A stretch of DNA of 64,000 nt from Streptomyces sp. CB01373 (GCF_002803075.1 NZ_NNBK01000002.1:1-64000), one strand, 5' to 3'. Counted from the first letter of the stretch, positions 27,513 to 36,636 are shown. Numbers and translations are program-made. The notes: generated by a model from the letters alone, not told the origin.

Positions 27513-28961
27513 TCACCGGTACTCCGAAAGCCTGCGTCCGATGCCCAGGACCGCGCCGGCCGCGCCGAGCACCGCGAGCACGGCGGAGCCGGCGGGCAGG
27601 CCCGTCATGGCGGCCCGGCCGTCCTGCGCAGCCTGCCGGAACCTGCCCGTCTCATGGGTGAGCGCCGACGCGAGGGAGGCGTCGACGTTGTCGAAGCAGT
27701 CACCCGTGGACTGCGCCCGGTCCTCGGCGGTGTTGCCGATGACCCGGTCGCGTGCCTTCTGGTAGTCGCCCGAGTCGTTGGCCTGGCGGGCCAGTTCGTG
27801 CCGTTGCTTCCACACCTTCATCGACTCGTTCGCCGTGTCCACCGGCTTCCTGCCGCCGGGGTCCTCCGCGAGGGTGCCGGCCCGGTTCAGCGTCCTGGCG
27901 AGGGTGCCGAGCTCCTGGTCGTACGCCCAGTCGTAGGCGTCCATGACCGTGCCGTCCTTCAGCGTTCTGGTCTCCGCGCCGCGGCTGACCAGGGTGAGGT
28001 TCTCGTCGCTGCGGGCCTTGAGGGAGGCGATACGGGCGTCGTGCAGCACGTTCAGCGAGCGCACGCCGTGCGTGTAGGAGCCGTTGAGTCCCACGCGCGC
28101 GACGCTGTGGCCTATCACCAGCCACAGCAGGACGACGGCGGTGGCGGCGCTCGCGGCGACCAGGCCGTGGTTCAGCACCCGGTTCGTCCGCCGGTAGTTG
28201 CGCCGCTGGGCCCAGGCGAGGGCGGCCAGGGCGACGACGCCGAGGGCGATCGCGGCCCACGGGTACGGTGTCGCGTCCCCGTAGTCGGAGCGCAGCCGCT
28301 GGTTCTCCTTCTGGTACAGGTCCTCGGCCGCCGGGAGCATCTCGTTCTGCATGGTGTCGTTGGCGGCGCGCAGGTACGCGCCGCCGACCGGGAAGCCCTG
28401 GCGGTTGTTGGCACGGGCGGACTCGACCAGGCCCTTGTAGCGCGGCAGGAGCTGGTTGAGCTTGGTGATGGTGGCCGCGGAGGGGCTGCCGGGAGCGGAG
28501 TTGGCGGCGGCGGTGACCAGCTTGGCGGCGGCCGTGCGGATGTCGGACTCGTAGCGCTCGCGGGTGGCCGCCGTCTCCTGGAGACCGGCCAGATAGCCGC
28601 TGGTGGCCATGGTGTTGGCGTCGGCGAGCGAGCGGTAGATGTCGGCCGCGTCGGAGCTGAGCGGCTGGCTGCGATGGAGGACGTCGTCGGCTGCCGTGGC
28701 ACGGTCGCTGGTCTGGAGGGCGGTGACGGCGCCGAAGGCCACGACGAGGAGGGCGAGGACGGCGCCGATGACGCGGAGCCGGCCGGGCTCGGTGGTGGCG
28801 GCGGTGCGCAGGCGCTCGGCGCCCTCGGCGAAGGCGGTGCGGCGCGGGGGCGACGGGGGCTGGGCGGCGACGACGGGGGCAGCGCGCTGCGGCGGGACCG
28901 CCGGGAGCGTGGGCAGGCCCGGGCCCGGCGGTGCCGGTCTGCTCGTCGGCGGTTGTGTCAC
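27513..28961 (-). CDS. GlnX-like four-TM membrane sensor
   Basis: A 482-residue membrane protein, first gene of the cluster. After a Pro-rich cytoplasmic N-terminus come TM1 (RVIGAVLALLVVAFGAV, about 65), a helical outer domain, then TM2 and TM3 (PWAAIALGVVALAALAW and AAVVLLWLVIGHSVA) with a short basic cytoplasmic loop. A second outer domain and TM4 (AVLAVLGAAGAVLGIG) with a short tail follow. Two outer helical domains between paired TMs match GlnX, which in mycobacteria relays amino-acid binding by GlnH to PknG. GTG at 28961 follows GGGGGAGG. Its stop overlaps the next gene's alternative GTG. Confidence 0.82.
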   Translation of the reverse strand: MTQPPTSRPAPPGPGLPTLPAVPPQRAAPVVAAQPPSPPRRTAFAEGAERLRTAATTEPGRLRVIGAVLALLVVAFGAVTALQTSDRATAADDVLHRSQPLSSDAADIYRSLADANTMATSGYLAGLQETAATRERYESDIRTAAAKLVTAAANSAPGSPSAATITKLNQLLPRYKGLVESARANNRQGFPVGGAYLRAANDTMQNEMLPAAEDLYQKENQRLRSDYGDATPYPWAAIALGVVALAALAWAQRRNYRRTNRVLNHGLVAASAATAVVLLWLVIGHSVARVGLNGSYTHGVRSLNVLHDARIASLKARSDENLTLVSRGAETRTLKDGTVMDAYDWAYDQELGTLARTLNRAGTLAEDPGGRKPVDTANESMKVWKQRHELARQANDSGDYQKARDRVIGNTAEDRAQSTGDCFDNVDASLASALTHETGRFRQAAQDGRAAMTGLPAGSAVLAVLGAAGAVLGIGRRLSEYR

Positions 28962-29168
28962 TGCTGACCTCCCCCATGGTCATCCGTCGCCGCAAGTATC
29001 GCTGCCGTGACCGGCATTCGCACCGGTCTTCACCCGATCTCGGCCGAACCGTGTGCGCTCGCCCCGTACCACCCCTTGCCCATGTATACGCCGGGAGAAT
29101 CAGTTCGGTTCCCCGCGCCTCCCGCGCCTCCTACGCCTCCCGGGTCTTCGCGGGGAACCACCGGCACC

Positions 29169-30140
29169 TCACTGTTCGAAGTGGGCCCGCACCTTTTCCA
29201 GGGCCGCCGCCGGTGCTCCCACGTGGTCCAGGCCCAGCAGGGCCGCGCCCAGGACCGGACGGGCCGTGACGACCCGCGGGACCGCCTTGGGGGCGCGGTC
29301 GGCGAGCAGGCCGCGGACGGCGTCGTCGAGCCGGGGGTGGCGGGCGGCGAGGACACTGCCGCCGAGGACGACGGGCGTCTCCTCGTCGAGCAGGCCGAGG
29401 CGGGTCAGCGCGACCGTGGCCATGGCCACCACCTCCTCGGCCTGGCGGTCGACGATGGTGCGGGCGACCGGATCGCCCTGGTCGGCCGTGGCGAACAGGA
29501 CCGGGGCCAGCTCGTGGCGGCGGAGGTGGTCGACGTGCCCCAGGTGCAGCGCCTCGATGAGGGCGTACATGGAGTCGAGGCCGAAGTGGGCGGGGAGGGT
29601 GCGGGACAGGGCGGTGGGCGCGCCGCGGCCGTCCTCCGCGCGGGCCGCGTACCACAGGGCCTCCTCCGCCAGGCCCCAGCCGCCGCCCCAGTCGCCGGAG
29701 ACCCGGCCGAGCGCGGGGAAGCGGGCGGTGCGGCCGTCCGGGAGCATGCCGACGCAGTTGATGCCGGCGCCGCAGACCACCGCGACCCCGCGCGGTTCGG
29801 CCACGCCCGCGCGCAGGATCGCGAACGTGTCGTTGCGGACCTCCACCGTCGTGCCCCACGCGCGCGCGTGCAGCGCCGACGCCAACTGTTCCTCCTCCAC
29901 GGGCAGGTCGGCGTTGGCCAGGCAGGCCGAGACATGGCCGGCGCCGGTGACGCCGGCCTGCGCGTACGCCCGTCGGACCGCTTCCTCCAGGGCGTCCACC
30001 GCGGTTCGGACGCCCACGGCGGGCGGCCGGAACCCGCCGCCGCGGGCCGTGGCGAGGACGTGCCCGTCGGCCGCCACCACCGCGACGTCGGTCTTGCTGT
30101 TGCCCGCGTCGATCGCGAGGACGCTTGCGGTCAGGCCCAC
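29169..30140 (-). CDS. BadF/BadG-type sugar kinase (N-acetylglucosamine kinase-like)
   Basis: A 323-residue ASKHA-fold kinase. It has the phosphate-1 motif VLAIDAGNSKTDVAVV, an adenosine motif VVLGGSVLAARHP, and the central VVCGAGINCVGM. VSGDWGGGWGLAEEALW resembles N-acetylglucosamine kinases. It should phosphorylate a sugar from the upstream ABC importer. The start is the GTG at 30140, overlapping the GH4 stop by ten bases; the frame runs further upstream only through GH4. It is the last gene of the sugar operon. Confidence 0.87.
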   Translation of the reverse strand: MGLTASVLAIDAGNSKTDVAVVAADGHVLATARGGGFRPPAVGVRTAVDALEEAVRRAYAQAGVTGAGHVSACLANADLPVEEEQLASALHARAWGTTVEVRNDTFAILRAGVAEPRGVAVVCGAGINCVGMLPDGRTARFPALGRVSGDWGGGWGLAEEALWYAARAEDGRGAPTALSRTLPAHFGLDSMYALIEALHLGHVDHLRRHELAPVLFATADQGDPVARTIVDRQAEEVVAMATVALTRLGLLDEETPVVLGGSVLAARHPRLDDAVRGLLADRAPKAVPRVVTARPVLGAALLGLDHVGAPAAALEKVRAHFEQ

Positions 30141-31396
30141 GCGAGGTACTCCCGGTTGTGCGCGACGAGTTGGTCGGTGAGGGTCTCGGCGTAGGCGTAC
30201 TGGCCGATCAGGGGGTGTGCGAGGAGGGCGCGGAAGACGCGGTCCCGGCCGCCGCGCAGGGCCGCCTCCAGGGCCAGGTGCTCGTACGCCGTCACATCGG
30301 CCATCAGGCCCGCGTACAGCGGGTCCACGGCGGGGACGGGCAGGGGGGCCGCGCCCTTGGAGTCCACGGCCGCCTGCACCTCGATCACCGCGTCGTCCGG
30401 GAGGAAGGGCAGGGTGCCCTTGTTGTACGTGTTCACCACCTGGTACGGGTTGCCCCCTCCGCCGAGCAGGGCCGCCGCCAGGTCCACGGCCGCCTCCGAG
30501 TAGTAGGCGCCGCCGCGCCGGGCGAGCAGGGCGGGCTTCTCCACCAGGGTCGGATCGCCGTACATCGTCAGCAGCTCCCGCTCCATCGCGGCCACTTCGG
30601 CCGCGCGGGACGGCTTGGTGCGCAGTTCGTCCACGACCTCGTCGTGCGCGTAGTAGTAGCGCAGGTAGTAGGAGGGGACCACGCCCAGACGGTCCAGGAG
30701 CGGGCGGGGCAGGCGCAGGTCGCCGGCGATCGTCCCGCCGTGCTCGGCCAGGAGCCGGGGCAGTACGTCCTCGCCCTCCGGGCCGCCCAGGCGCACCGCC
30801 GTCTCCCAGGTGAGGTGGTTCAGGCCCACGTGGTCCAGGTGGATGTCGGCGGGCGCGAGGCCGAGCATTCCCGCGAACTTGCGCTGGAGGCCGATCGCCA
30901 CGTTGCACAGGCCGACCGCCCGGTGTCCTGCCTGCAGCAGGGCGCGAGTGACGATGCCGACCGGGTTGGTGAAGTCGATGATCCAGGCGTCCGGGTTCGC
31001 GCGGCGGACCCGGTCGGCGATGTCCAGGACCACCGGGACCGTGCGCAGCGCCTTGGCCAGCCCGCCCGCGCCGGTGGTCTCCTGGCCGACGCAGCCGCAC
31101 TCCAGGGGCCATGTCTCGTCCTGCTGCCGGGCCGCCTGGCCGCCGACGCGCAACTGGAGCAGTACCGCGTCGGCGCCGTCGACGGCCGCGTCCAGGTCGG
31201 AGGTGGTGACGACGCGGCCCGGGTGGCCCTGGTGGGCGAAGATGCGGCGGGCCAGCCCGCCCACCAGCTCCAGGCGGTCCGCCGCCGGGTCCACCAGCAC
31301 GAGTTCCTCGACGGGCAGGGTGTCCCGCAGACGCGCGAAACCGTCCACGAGTTCGGGGGTGTAGGTCGAGCCGCCGCCGACCACGGTGAGTTTCAT
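30131..31396 (-). CDS. GH4 family 6-phospho-beta-glucosidase
   Basis: A 421-residue NAD- and metal-dependent glycosidase. The Rossmann motif VVGGGSTYTPELV at the N-terminus, DFTNPVGIVT, the metal-ligand Cys in GLCNVAIG and His in GLNHLTW, and the late PLPVPAVDPLYAG stretch are GH4 hallmarks. GH4 enzymes oxidise C3 and eliminate the aglycone, usually from 6-phospho-glycosides. Here the importer is an ABC system, not a PTS, and a kinase follows. So either the kinase makes the phosphorylated substrate or this enzyme accepts unphosphorylated sugar. ATG at 31396 has AAGGG upstream. Confidence 0.9.
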   Translation of the reverse strand: MKLTVVGGGSTYTPELVDGFARLRDTLPVEELVLVDPAADRLELVGGLARRIFAHQGHPGRVVTTSDLDAAVDGADAVLLQLRVGGQAARQQDETWPLECGCVGQETTGAGGLAKALRTVPVVLDIADRVRRANPDAWIIDFTNPVGIVTRALLQAGHRAVGLCNVAIGLQRKFAGMLGLAPADIHLDHVGLNHLTWETAVRLGGPEGEDVLPRLLAEHGGTIAGDLRLPRPLLDRLGVVPSYYLRYYYAHDEVVDELRTKPSRAAEVAAMERELLTMYGDPTLVEKPALLARRGGAYYSEAAVDLAAALLGGGGNPYQVVNTYNKGTLPFLPDDAVIEVQAAVDSKGAAPLPVPAVDPLYAGLMADVTAYEHLALEAALRGGRDRVFRALLAHPLIGQYAYAETLTDQLVAHNREYLAWA

Positions 31397-31401
31397 GCTG
31401 T

Positions 31402-32295
31402 TCAGCCCTTCACTCCGGTGAGTGTGACGCCCTCGACGAACGCCTTCTGCGCGAAGAAGAACACGAGGATCACGGGGGCCATGACCAGAACGGTCGCGGC
31501 CATGGTGAGGTTCCAGTCGGTGTGGTGGGCCCCCTTGAAGGACTCAAGGCCGTAGGACAGGGTCCACGCGCCCGGGTTCTCCGAGGCGTAGATCTGCGGG
31601 CCGAAGTAGTCGTTCCAGGCGTAGAAGAACTGGAAGAGGGCGACGGCCGCGAGACCGGGTCTGGCCATGGGGACGACGACCTTCAGCAGCGTGCGCAGCT
31701 CGCCGCAGCCGTCGACCCTCGCCGCGTCCAGGTACTCGTTCGGAATGGTCGTCAGGAACTGCCGCAGCAGGAAGACGGAGAACGCGTCGCCGAACGCCAT
31801 CGGGATGATCAGCGGCCACAACGTGCCGGACAGGTCCAGCTGCTTGGCCCAGAACAGGTACATCGGGATGATGACCACCTGCGGGGGCAGCATCATCATC
31901 GAGATCACCAGCATGAGCGACAGGTTGCGGCCCCGGAAGCGGAACTTCGCCAGCGCGTACGCCACGGGCAGCGAGGACGCCACAGTGAGGACCGTGCCGA
32001 GACCGGCGTAGACCAGCGTGTTCCGCCACCAGGTGAGGAAGCCCGGGGTGTCGAGGACCTTCTTGTAGTTGCCCCACTCCCAGGTGTGCGGGACCAGATC
32101 GCGGCTGAGGGCCTGGCTGTCGCTCATCAGCGAGGTCAGCAGGACGAACACGAAGGGCAGGACGAAGAACAGGGCGGCCGCCACGCCGAGCGAGTGGACC
32201 GCGATCCACTCCAGCGCCGCCCTGCGGCGGGCCGTGCGCTCGGCGGGGGAGGGCCGGGTCTTCAACCCCGCCGGTCTGTCCAGTAGTTGGGTCAT
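31402..32295 (-). CDS. CUT1 sugar ABC permease (MalG type)
   Basis: A 297-residue inner-membrane permease with six TM helices. The first is near residue 35 (SLGVAAALFFVLPFVFVLLTSL). The EAA loop is EYLDAARVDGCGELRTLLKVVVPMARPGL, the site that docks the shared ATPase. C-terminal EGVTLTGVKG is typical of MalG-like permeases. It is two bases after its partner permease gene. As usual for CUT1 systems in Streptomyces, no ATPase is encoded here; MsiK-type ATPases elsewhere would energise it. Confidence 0.92.
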   Translation of the reverse strand: MTQLLDRPAGLKTRPSPAERTARRRAALEWIAVHSLGVAAALFFVLPFVFVLLTSLMSDSQALSRDLVPHTWEWGNYKKVLDTPGFLTWWRNTLVYAGLGTVLTVASSLPVAYALAKFRFRGRNLSLMLVISMMMLPPQVVIIPMYLFWAKQLDLSGTLWPLIIPMAFGDAFSVFLLRQFLTTIPNEYLDAARVDGCGELRTLLKVVVPMARPGLAAVALFQFFYAWNDYFGPQIYASENPGAWTLSYGLESFKGAHHTDWNLTMAATVLVMAPVILVFFFAQKAFVEGVTLTGVKG

Positions 32296-32297
32296 CG

Positions 32298-33239
32298 TCA
32301 GTCACCTGCCTGGATGAGACCGCCCCGGCGCCGCATCAGGAACGCGGTGAACACCATCGACAGGGCGAACAGCACCAGCGCCACCACGCAGGCCGGGCCG
32401 TACTCGAAGCGCTGGAAGCCGAGGTTGTAGACGAGCTGGGGGAGGGTGAGCGTGGACCTGTCCGGATAGCCGGGCTCGAACTGGGTGCCCGCGCCCTGGA
32501 TCACGCCCGAGGCGACCTTTCCGGCGATCAGCGGCTGGGTGTAGTACTGCATCGTCTGGATCACACCCGTGACCACCGCGAACATCACGATCGGCGAGAT
32601 GTTCGGCAGCGTGACGTACCGGAAGCGCTGCCAGGGCGAAGCGCCGTCCAGCTCCGCGGCCTCGTACTGCTCCGTGGGCACGTCGAGCAGCGCGGCCATG
32701 AAGATGACCATCAGGTCGCCCACTCCCCACAGGGCGAGCATCGTCAGCGCCGGTTTGGACCAGGTGGGGTCGCCGAACCAGCCGGGCGCGGGGATCCCGA
32801 CCCGCTCCAGGAGGGAGTTGACCGGGCCCGTGCCGGGGTTGAGGAGGAAGGCGAAGGCCATGGTCGCCGCCACGGGCGGGGCCAGGTAGGGCAGATAGAA
32901 CAGGGTGCGGAAGACACCCGTGCCCGTTCTGATCCTGGTGATCAGCAGACCCACGCCGAGCCCGAAGACCACCCGCAGGGTCACCATCACCAGGACCAGC
33001 CAGAGCGTGTTGCGCAGGGCCGGCCAGAACAGCGGGTAGTTCTGGAAGACGTACGTCCAGTTCCTGGTGCCGCGCCACGTCGGCGGCCCGAAGCCGTCGT
33101 AGTGCATGAACGAGAAGTAGACGGTGGAGATCAGCGGATAGGCGAAGAAGACCGCGAAGCCGATCAGCCACGGAGACATGAAGGCGAGGGTCTTCAGCGC
33201 CGAGCGGCGGCGCTTGGACGCCAGGGTGATGGTGGTCAT
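32298..33239 (-). CDS. CUT1 sugar ABC permease (MalF type)
   Basis: A 313-residue permease with six TM helices. It has the N-terminal segment AFMSPWLIGFAVFFAYPLIST, the FYLPYLAPPVAATMAF helix, and an EAA loop (EQYEAAELDGASPWQRFRYVTLPNISP). It forms the heterodimer with the neighbouring MalG-type protein. It starts six bases after the binding-protein gene. Confidence 0.92.
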   Translation of the reverse strand: MTTITLASKRRRSALKTLAFMSPWLIGFAVFFAYPLISTVYFSFMHYDGFGPPTWRGTRNWTYVFQNYPLFWPALRNTLWLVLVMVTLRVVFGLGVGLLITRIRTGTGVFRTLFYLPYLAPPVAATMAFAFLLNPGTGPVNSLLERVGIPAPGWFGDPTWSKPALTMLALWGVGDLMVIFMAALLDVPTEQYEAAELDGASPWQRFRYVTLPNISPIVMFAVVTGVIQTMQYYTQPLIAGKVASGVIQGAGTQFEPGYPDRSTLTLPQLVYNLGFQRFEYGPACVVALVLFALSMVFTAFLMRRRGGLIQAGD

Positions 33240-33245
33240 GCGCGC

Positions 33246-34583
33246 CTACTTCGCCTGCGCGATGTCCGTGTCGATCTGCTGGGCCGTCCTGAGCAGGCCG
33301 GCCTTGAGGTCCTTGGCCCTGCCGCTCTCGTAGTCGTAGCCGAACTGCTGGATCGTCACCAGATACTGGCCGCCGTTGATGGAGGCGGGCGTCGTGGTCG
33401 AGTCCGGGTTGGCGGCGATGTCCAGGAACGTCTTGAAGCGCGGGTCGTACTTCAGCTTCGGGGACTTCAGCGCCGCCAGCGTGGAGGGCACGTTGTGGAT
33501 GTCGTTGGCGAAGCCGACCACCGCGTCGGTGTCCGTGGTCATGTACTTCACCAGCTCCCAGGCGGCGTTCTGCTTCTTGCTGGTGGCGGCGATGCCGGCG
33601 ATGGTGCCGGTGATGTAGCCCTTGCCGTACTGGCCGGCCTGGTCGTCGGGGACGGGCAGCGGGGCGACGCCGATCTCGAACTTCGGCTTGGCCTCCTCGG
33701 CCATGCCAAGCCGCCACTCGCCGTCGAGCTGCATGGCCACCTGGCCGGTGTGGAAGGGGTGCTTGGGGCCCCACTCGTCGCCGAGGCCGGCGCGGTACTT
33801 CTCGAGCTTCCGGTAGCCGCCGAGTTCGTCCACGAGCCGCTTCTGAAGGGTGAAGCCCTTCTCGAACGCGGGGTCCGTGGCCAGGCTCGACTTGCCACTG
33901 GAGTCGAAGTACGCCGGGGAGAACTGCGCGAAGTAGTGCTCGGTCGTCGACTCCCAGCCGTGGTAGTCCGGCATGAAACCGAGCTGCCGGTAGCCGTCGC
34001 CCTGGGGGATCGTCAGCTTCTTGGCGTCGGCTTCGAACTCGGACCAGGTCCTCGGGGGGTTCTTGATGCCGGCCGCGGCGAAGGCGTCCTTGTTGTAGTA
34101 GAGGCCGTAGGCGTCGCCCAGCAGCGGCACCGTGCAGCGCTTGCCGTCGAACTGGGTGTACTCGTTCATCGCCTTCGGGAAGGTCTTCTCCGGGTCCGTG
34201 CCCGTCTTCTCGAAGAACGGGTTGAGATCGACCAGCGCGCCCGAGGAGCAGAACTTGCCGACGTTGTTGGTGGTGAAGGAGGAGATCACGTCGGGCGCCT
34301 TGGCGCCGCCGGTGCGCAGCGCCTGGTTGATCTTGTCGTCGGTCATGTTGCCGACGACGTTGACGCGGATGTTCGGGTGCGCCTTCCGGAAGCCGTCGAT
34401 CAGCGACGTGACGGCCTTCACCTCGCTCGGATCGCTCCAGGCGTGCCAGAAGTTGATGGTCGTGTCCTTCGACGCGTCGTCGTTCGCGCCGGCGTCGGGC
34501 TGACCGGTACAGGCGGTGGCGAGCAGTGCCATGGCGGCGGAGGCAGCGAGGGCGAGGGCCGCTTTCCGGGACACTTCGGGCAT
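33246..34583 (-). CDS. Extracellular sugar-binding lipoprotein
   Basis: A 445-residue family 1 solute-binding protein. The signal peptide ends in lipobox LLATAC with Cys25 as the lipid site. The mature part opens with INFWHAWSDPSEVKAV, followed by the hinge ALRTGGAKAPDVISSFTTNN and the ligand region (NKDAFAAAGIKNPPRTWSEFEADAKKL). ATG at 34583 has AGGGAGATC upstream, and a longer frame into the ROK gene is an artefact. The ligand is probably a disaccharide or oligosaccharide, judged from the GH4 and kinase genes behind it. Confidence 0.92.
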   Translation of the reverse strand: MPEVSRKAALALAASAAMALLATACTGQPDAGANDDASKDTTINFWHAWSDPSEVKAVTSLIDGFRKAHPNIRVNVVGNMTDDKINQALRTGGAKAPDVISSFTTNNVGKFCSSGALVDLNPFFEKTGTDPEKTFPKAMNEYTQFDGKRCTVPLLGDAYGLYYNKDAFAAAGIKNPPRTWSEFEADAKKLTIPQGDGYRQLGFMPDYHGWESTTEHYFAQFSPAYFDSSGKSSLATDPAFEKGFTLQKRLVDELGGYRKLEKYRAGLGDEWGPKHPFHTGQVAMQLDGEWRLGMAEEAKPKFEIGVAPLPVPDDQAGQYGKGYITGTIAGIAATSKKQNAAWELVKYMTTDTDAVVGFANDIHNVPSTLAALKSPKLKYDPRFKTFLDIAANPDSTTTPASINGGQYLVTIQQFGYDYESGRAKDLKAGLLRTAQQIDTDIAQAK

Positions 34584-34641
34584 GGCTGGATCTCCCTGGG
34601 ACGGGGGGCGGTGAGGGAAGGGGCGGAGCGGGTACGGCGGT

Positions 34642-35853
34642 TCAGCGCGAGGTGTCGAAGACCTCGTCGCGGGTGGACGCGAGCGCGCTCTCCAACGCGC
34701 CCCGCAGTACGGGGTGTTCATGCACGTCGCCGACCACCAGGCGCGGCCGGGAGGCGGCCAGTTCCTCCAGCTCGGCCTGGACCAGGGCGCGCAGCACCTC
34801 GCCGCCGGCGGTGAGCGAGGTGCCGCTGAGGACGACGAGTTCGGGGTCGAGGACGGAGACGAGGGCGGCGAGACCGGTCGCGAGCCGGGTCGCGTACGCC
34901 GCCAGGAACGTGCGGTGGGGACCGGTGGCGTGGTCGGCGGCGCGGGCGACGAGCTCGGCGGCGGCCGCGGCGGGGGGTCCCGCGGGCGGGTCCTCGATGC
35001 CCAGCTCCCTGGCCAGTGCCGGCAGCGCCTGCGAGCCGGCCAGCTCCTGGTAGCCGCCACTGTTGGCCCGGGTCACCTGGCGGACCAGCGGGGTGCCGGG
35101 GACCGGCAGGAAGCCGACCTCGCCGGCACCGCCGGTCCAGCCGCGGTGCAGGCGGCCGCCGAGCACCAGGGCGGCGCCGAGGCCCTCCTGGTTCCACAGC
35201 AACACGAAGTCCCGGTGGCCGCGGGCCGCGCCGAGCCGCTGCTCGGCCAGGGCCACGAGGTTGACGTCGTTCTCGTACTCCACCGGCATCGGCAGGGCGG
35301 CGGCGAGTTCGTCGAGCAGGGTGGGGGAGTGCCAGCCGGGCAGGTGGGAGGCGTAGCGCAGACGGCCGGTGCCGGGGTCGAAGGCGCCGGGGGTGCCGAT
35401 GACCAGCCGGTGCACGTCGCCGCGGGCCAGCCCCGCCGCCTTCACCGCGCCGTCGAGGGCGTCGGTGACCTGCTTCACGACGGGCCCGGACGGGCGCCGG
35501 CCGGGGGTCGGCAGCTCGTACTCGCCGACGGTGCGGCCGGTGATGTCGGCGACGGCGGCGCGGATGCGGAGGGGATTGACGTCCAGCCCGGCGGCGTGGG
35601 CGGCGGCCGGATTCACGGCGTAGAGCTGGGCGCTGGGGCCCGGTCGTCCCTCGCTGGTCCCCGTGGCGCGGACCAGCCCGGCGGCCTCCAGGCGGGCCAG
35701 GAGCTGGGAGGCGGTCGGCTTGGACAGGCCGGTCAGCTTCCCGATCCGGGTACGCGACAGCGGCCCGTGCTCCAGGAGGAGGTCCAGGGCGGCGCGGTCG
35801 TTCATGGCGCGCAGGACCCGTGGAGTGCCGGGCGTGCCGGTGGTACCTGCCAT
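34642..35853 (-). CDS. ROK-family transcriptional repressor
   Basis: A 403-residue regulator. An N-terminal winged helix (ALDLLLEHGPLSRTRIGKLTGLSKPTASQLLARLEAAGLV) precedes a ROK sugar-kinase-like domain (VIGTPGAFDPGTGRL, NDVNLVALAEQRLGAA, EGLGAALVLGGRLHRGW). The ROK zinc-site cluster CxCGxxGC is absent, as in several repressors. ATG at 35853 follows GGGGAGGG; the first in-frame ATG lies further upstream but would overlap the operator. It heads the operon with 58 bases to the binding-protein gene and probably represses all six genes until the sugar, or its phosphate, binds. Confidence 0.88.
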   Translation of the reverse strand: MAGTTGTPGTPRVLRAMNDRAALDLLLEHGPLSRTRIGKLTGLSKPTASQLLARLEAAGLVRATGTSEGRPGPSAQLYAVNPAAAHAAGLDVNPLRIRAAVADITGRTVGEYELPTPGRRPSGPVVKQVTDALDGAVKAAGLARGDVHRLVIGTPGAFDPGTGRLRYASHLPGWHSPTLLDELAAALPMPVEYENDVNLVALAEQRLGAARGHRDFVLLWNQEGLGAALVLGGRLHRGWTGGAGEVGFLPVPGTPLVRQVTRANSGGYQELAGSQALPALARELGIEDPPAGPPAAAAAELVARAADHATGPHRTFLAAYATRLATGLAALVSVLDPELVVLSGTSLTAGGEVLRALVQAELEELAASRPRLVVGDVHEHPVLRGALESALASTRDEVFDTSR

Positions 35854-35881
35854 ACGTCGGCCCTCCCCTGCGGTCACTGTT

Positions 35882-35894
35882 AGGAAAGTTTCCT
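35882..35894. promoter_or_regulatory. ROK operator palindrome
   Basis: AGGAAA-G-TTTCCT is a perfect 13-base palindrome, 28 bases before the ROK start. The wider context TGTTAGGAAAG matches the TTAGGAAA core typical of ROK repressor boxes in Streptomyces. The same sequence is not seen before the binding-protein gene, so one operator may serve the operon. Confidence 0.75.
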
Positions 35895-36015
35895 GTTCGA
35901 GTGGCAGGAAGGTATGCCCGTGGTGAAGTGGTCGTCAAGAGTACGTCCCCGCGGCAACGGAGTCGTTACCCAGGGAGACGGCGAGCAGAGCGTGCGGTCG
36001 GGAGCCCCGGTCCGG

Positions 36016-36636
36016 TCAGTCCTTGAGGAACGGTGCCGTGTCCAGCGTGGGGTACGGCGCGGGAAGGGGGAGCGGATCGCCGAGGTCGACCTTGGTCTCG
36101 TCGTCGTAGTACGCCTTGGTGGGGTCCTCGCCGTGGAGGACAGGGGTGGTGTAGCAGTGGGCTGTGCCGGTGTTTCGGTTGATCAGGACATAGACGGAGA
36201 CGCCCGCGGCGGCGTAGGTGCGGAGCTTGGGGCCGGTGTCCGTTTCGTGATTGGTCGAGGTGACCTCGCCGATCAGGGCGATCATGTCGCTGGGGTACCA
36301 GCCCTTGTGGACCTTGCGGTACGACTCGTCGAGCTCCGAGGCCTTGCGGCGCCGAACGTAGAAGTCCGGAATGAACAGGGCCATGGTGCTGCCGTCCTTG
36401 TGAGCGGCGCGATAGCCGTTGCCCATGCCCACAAGACGGAAGCCGGCCGTACGGAACTGATAGCTCAGCTCGAAGGCGCCGTCATTGTGGTTGTCGTTCG
36501 GCTGCGGCGGCACGATGACCGTCCCCTCGATGTACTCCGGCCGAATCGGCATCGGCGACGCCTTTTCGATCGCGTTCAACAGGTCGATGGGGTCCACCTG
36601 CGTCATCACCGGCTCCATGATCGGTTCGGCGCTCAT
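36016..36636 (-). CDS. Uma2 (DUF820) nuclease-fold protein
   Basis: A 206-residue protein of the Uma2 family, common in Streptomyces. It has an N-terminal EYIEGTVIVPPQPND, the acidic residue in FIPDFYVRRR, the EVTS strand in MIALIGEVTSTNHETD, and GPKLRTYAAAGVSVYVLIN. These fit the PD-(D/E)XK fold. ATG at 36636 has AAGGAGA upstream. A DNA- or RNA-processing role is predicted from the fold only. It stands as a single gene between the ROK gene and mscS. Confidence 0.85.
   Translation of the reverse strand: MSAEPIMEPVMTQVDPIDLLNAIEKASPMPIRPEYIEGTVIVPPQPNDNHNDGAFELSYQFRTAGFRLVGMGNGYRAAHKDGSTMALFIPDFYVRRRKASELDESYRKVHKGWYPSDMIALIGEVTSTNHETDTGPKLRTYAAAGVSVYVLINRNTGTAHCYTTPVLHGEDPTKAYYDDETKVDLGDPLPLPAPYPTLDTAPFLKD

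Noticed and set aside
18040..28961. Phage-defence or conflict island reading of the kinase/PP2C/VWA block
   Set aside because: PknG, GlnH and GlnX resemblance and normal codon use point to a core signalling locus; there are no nuclease or mobile genes in it.
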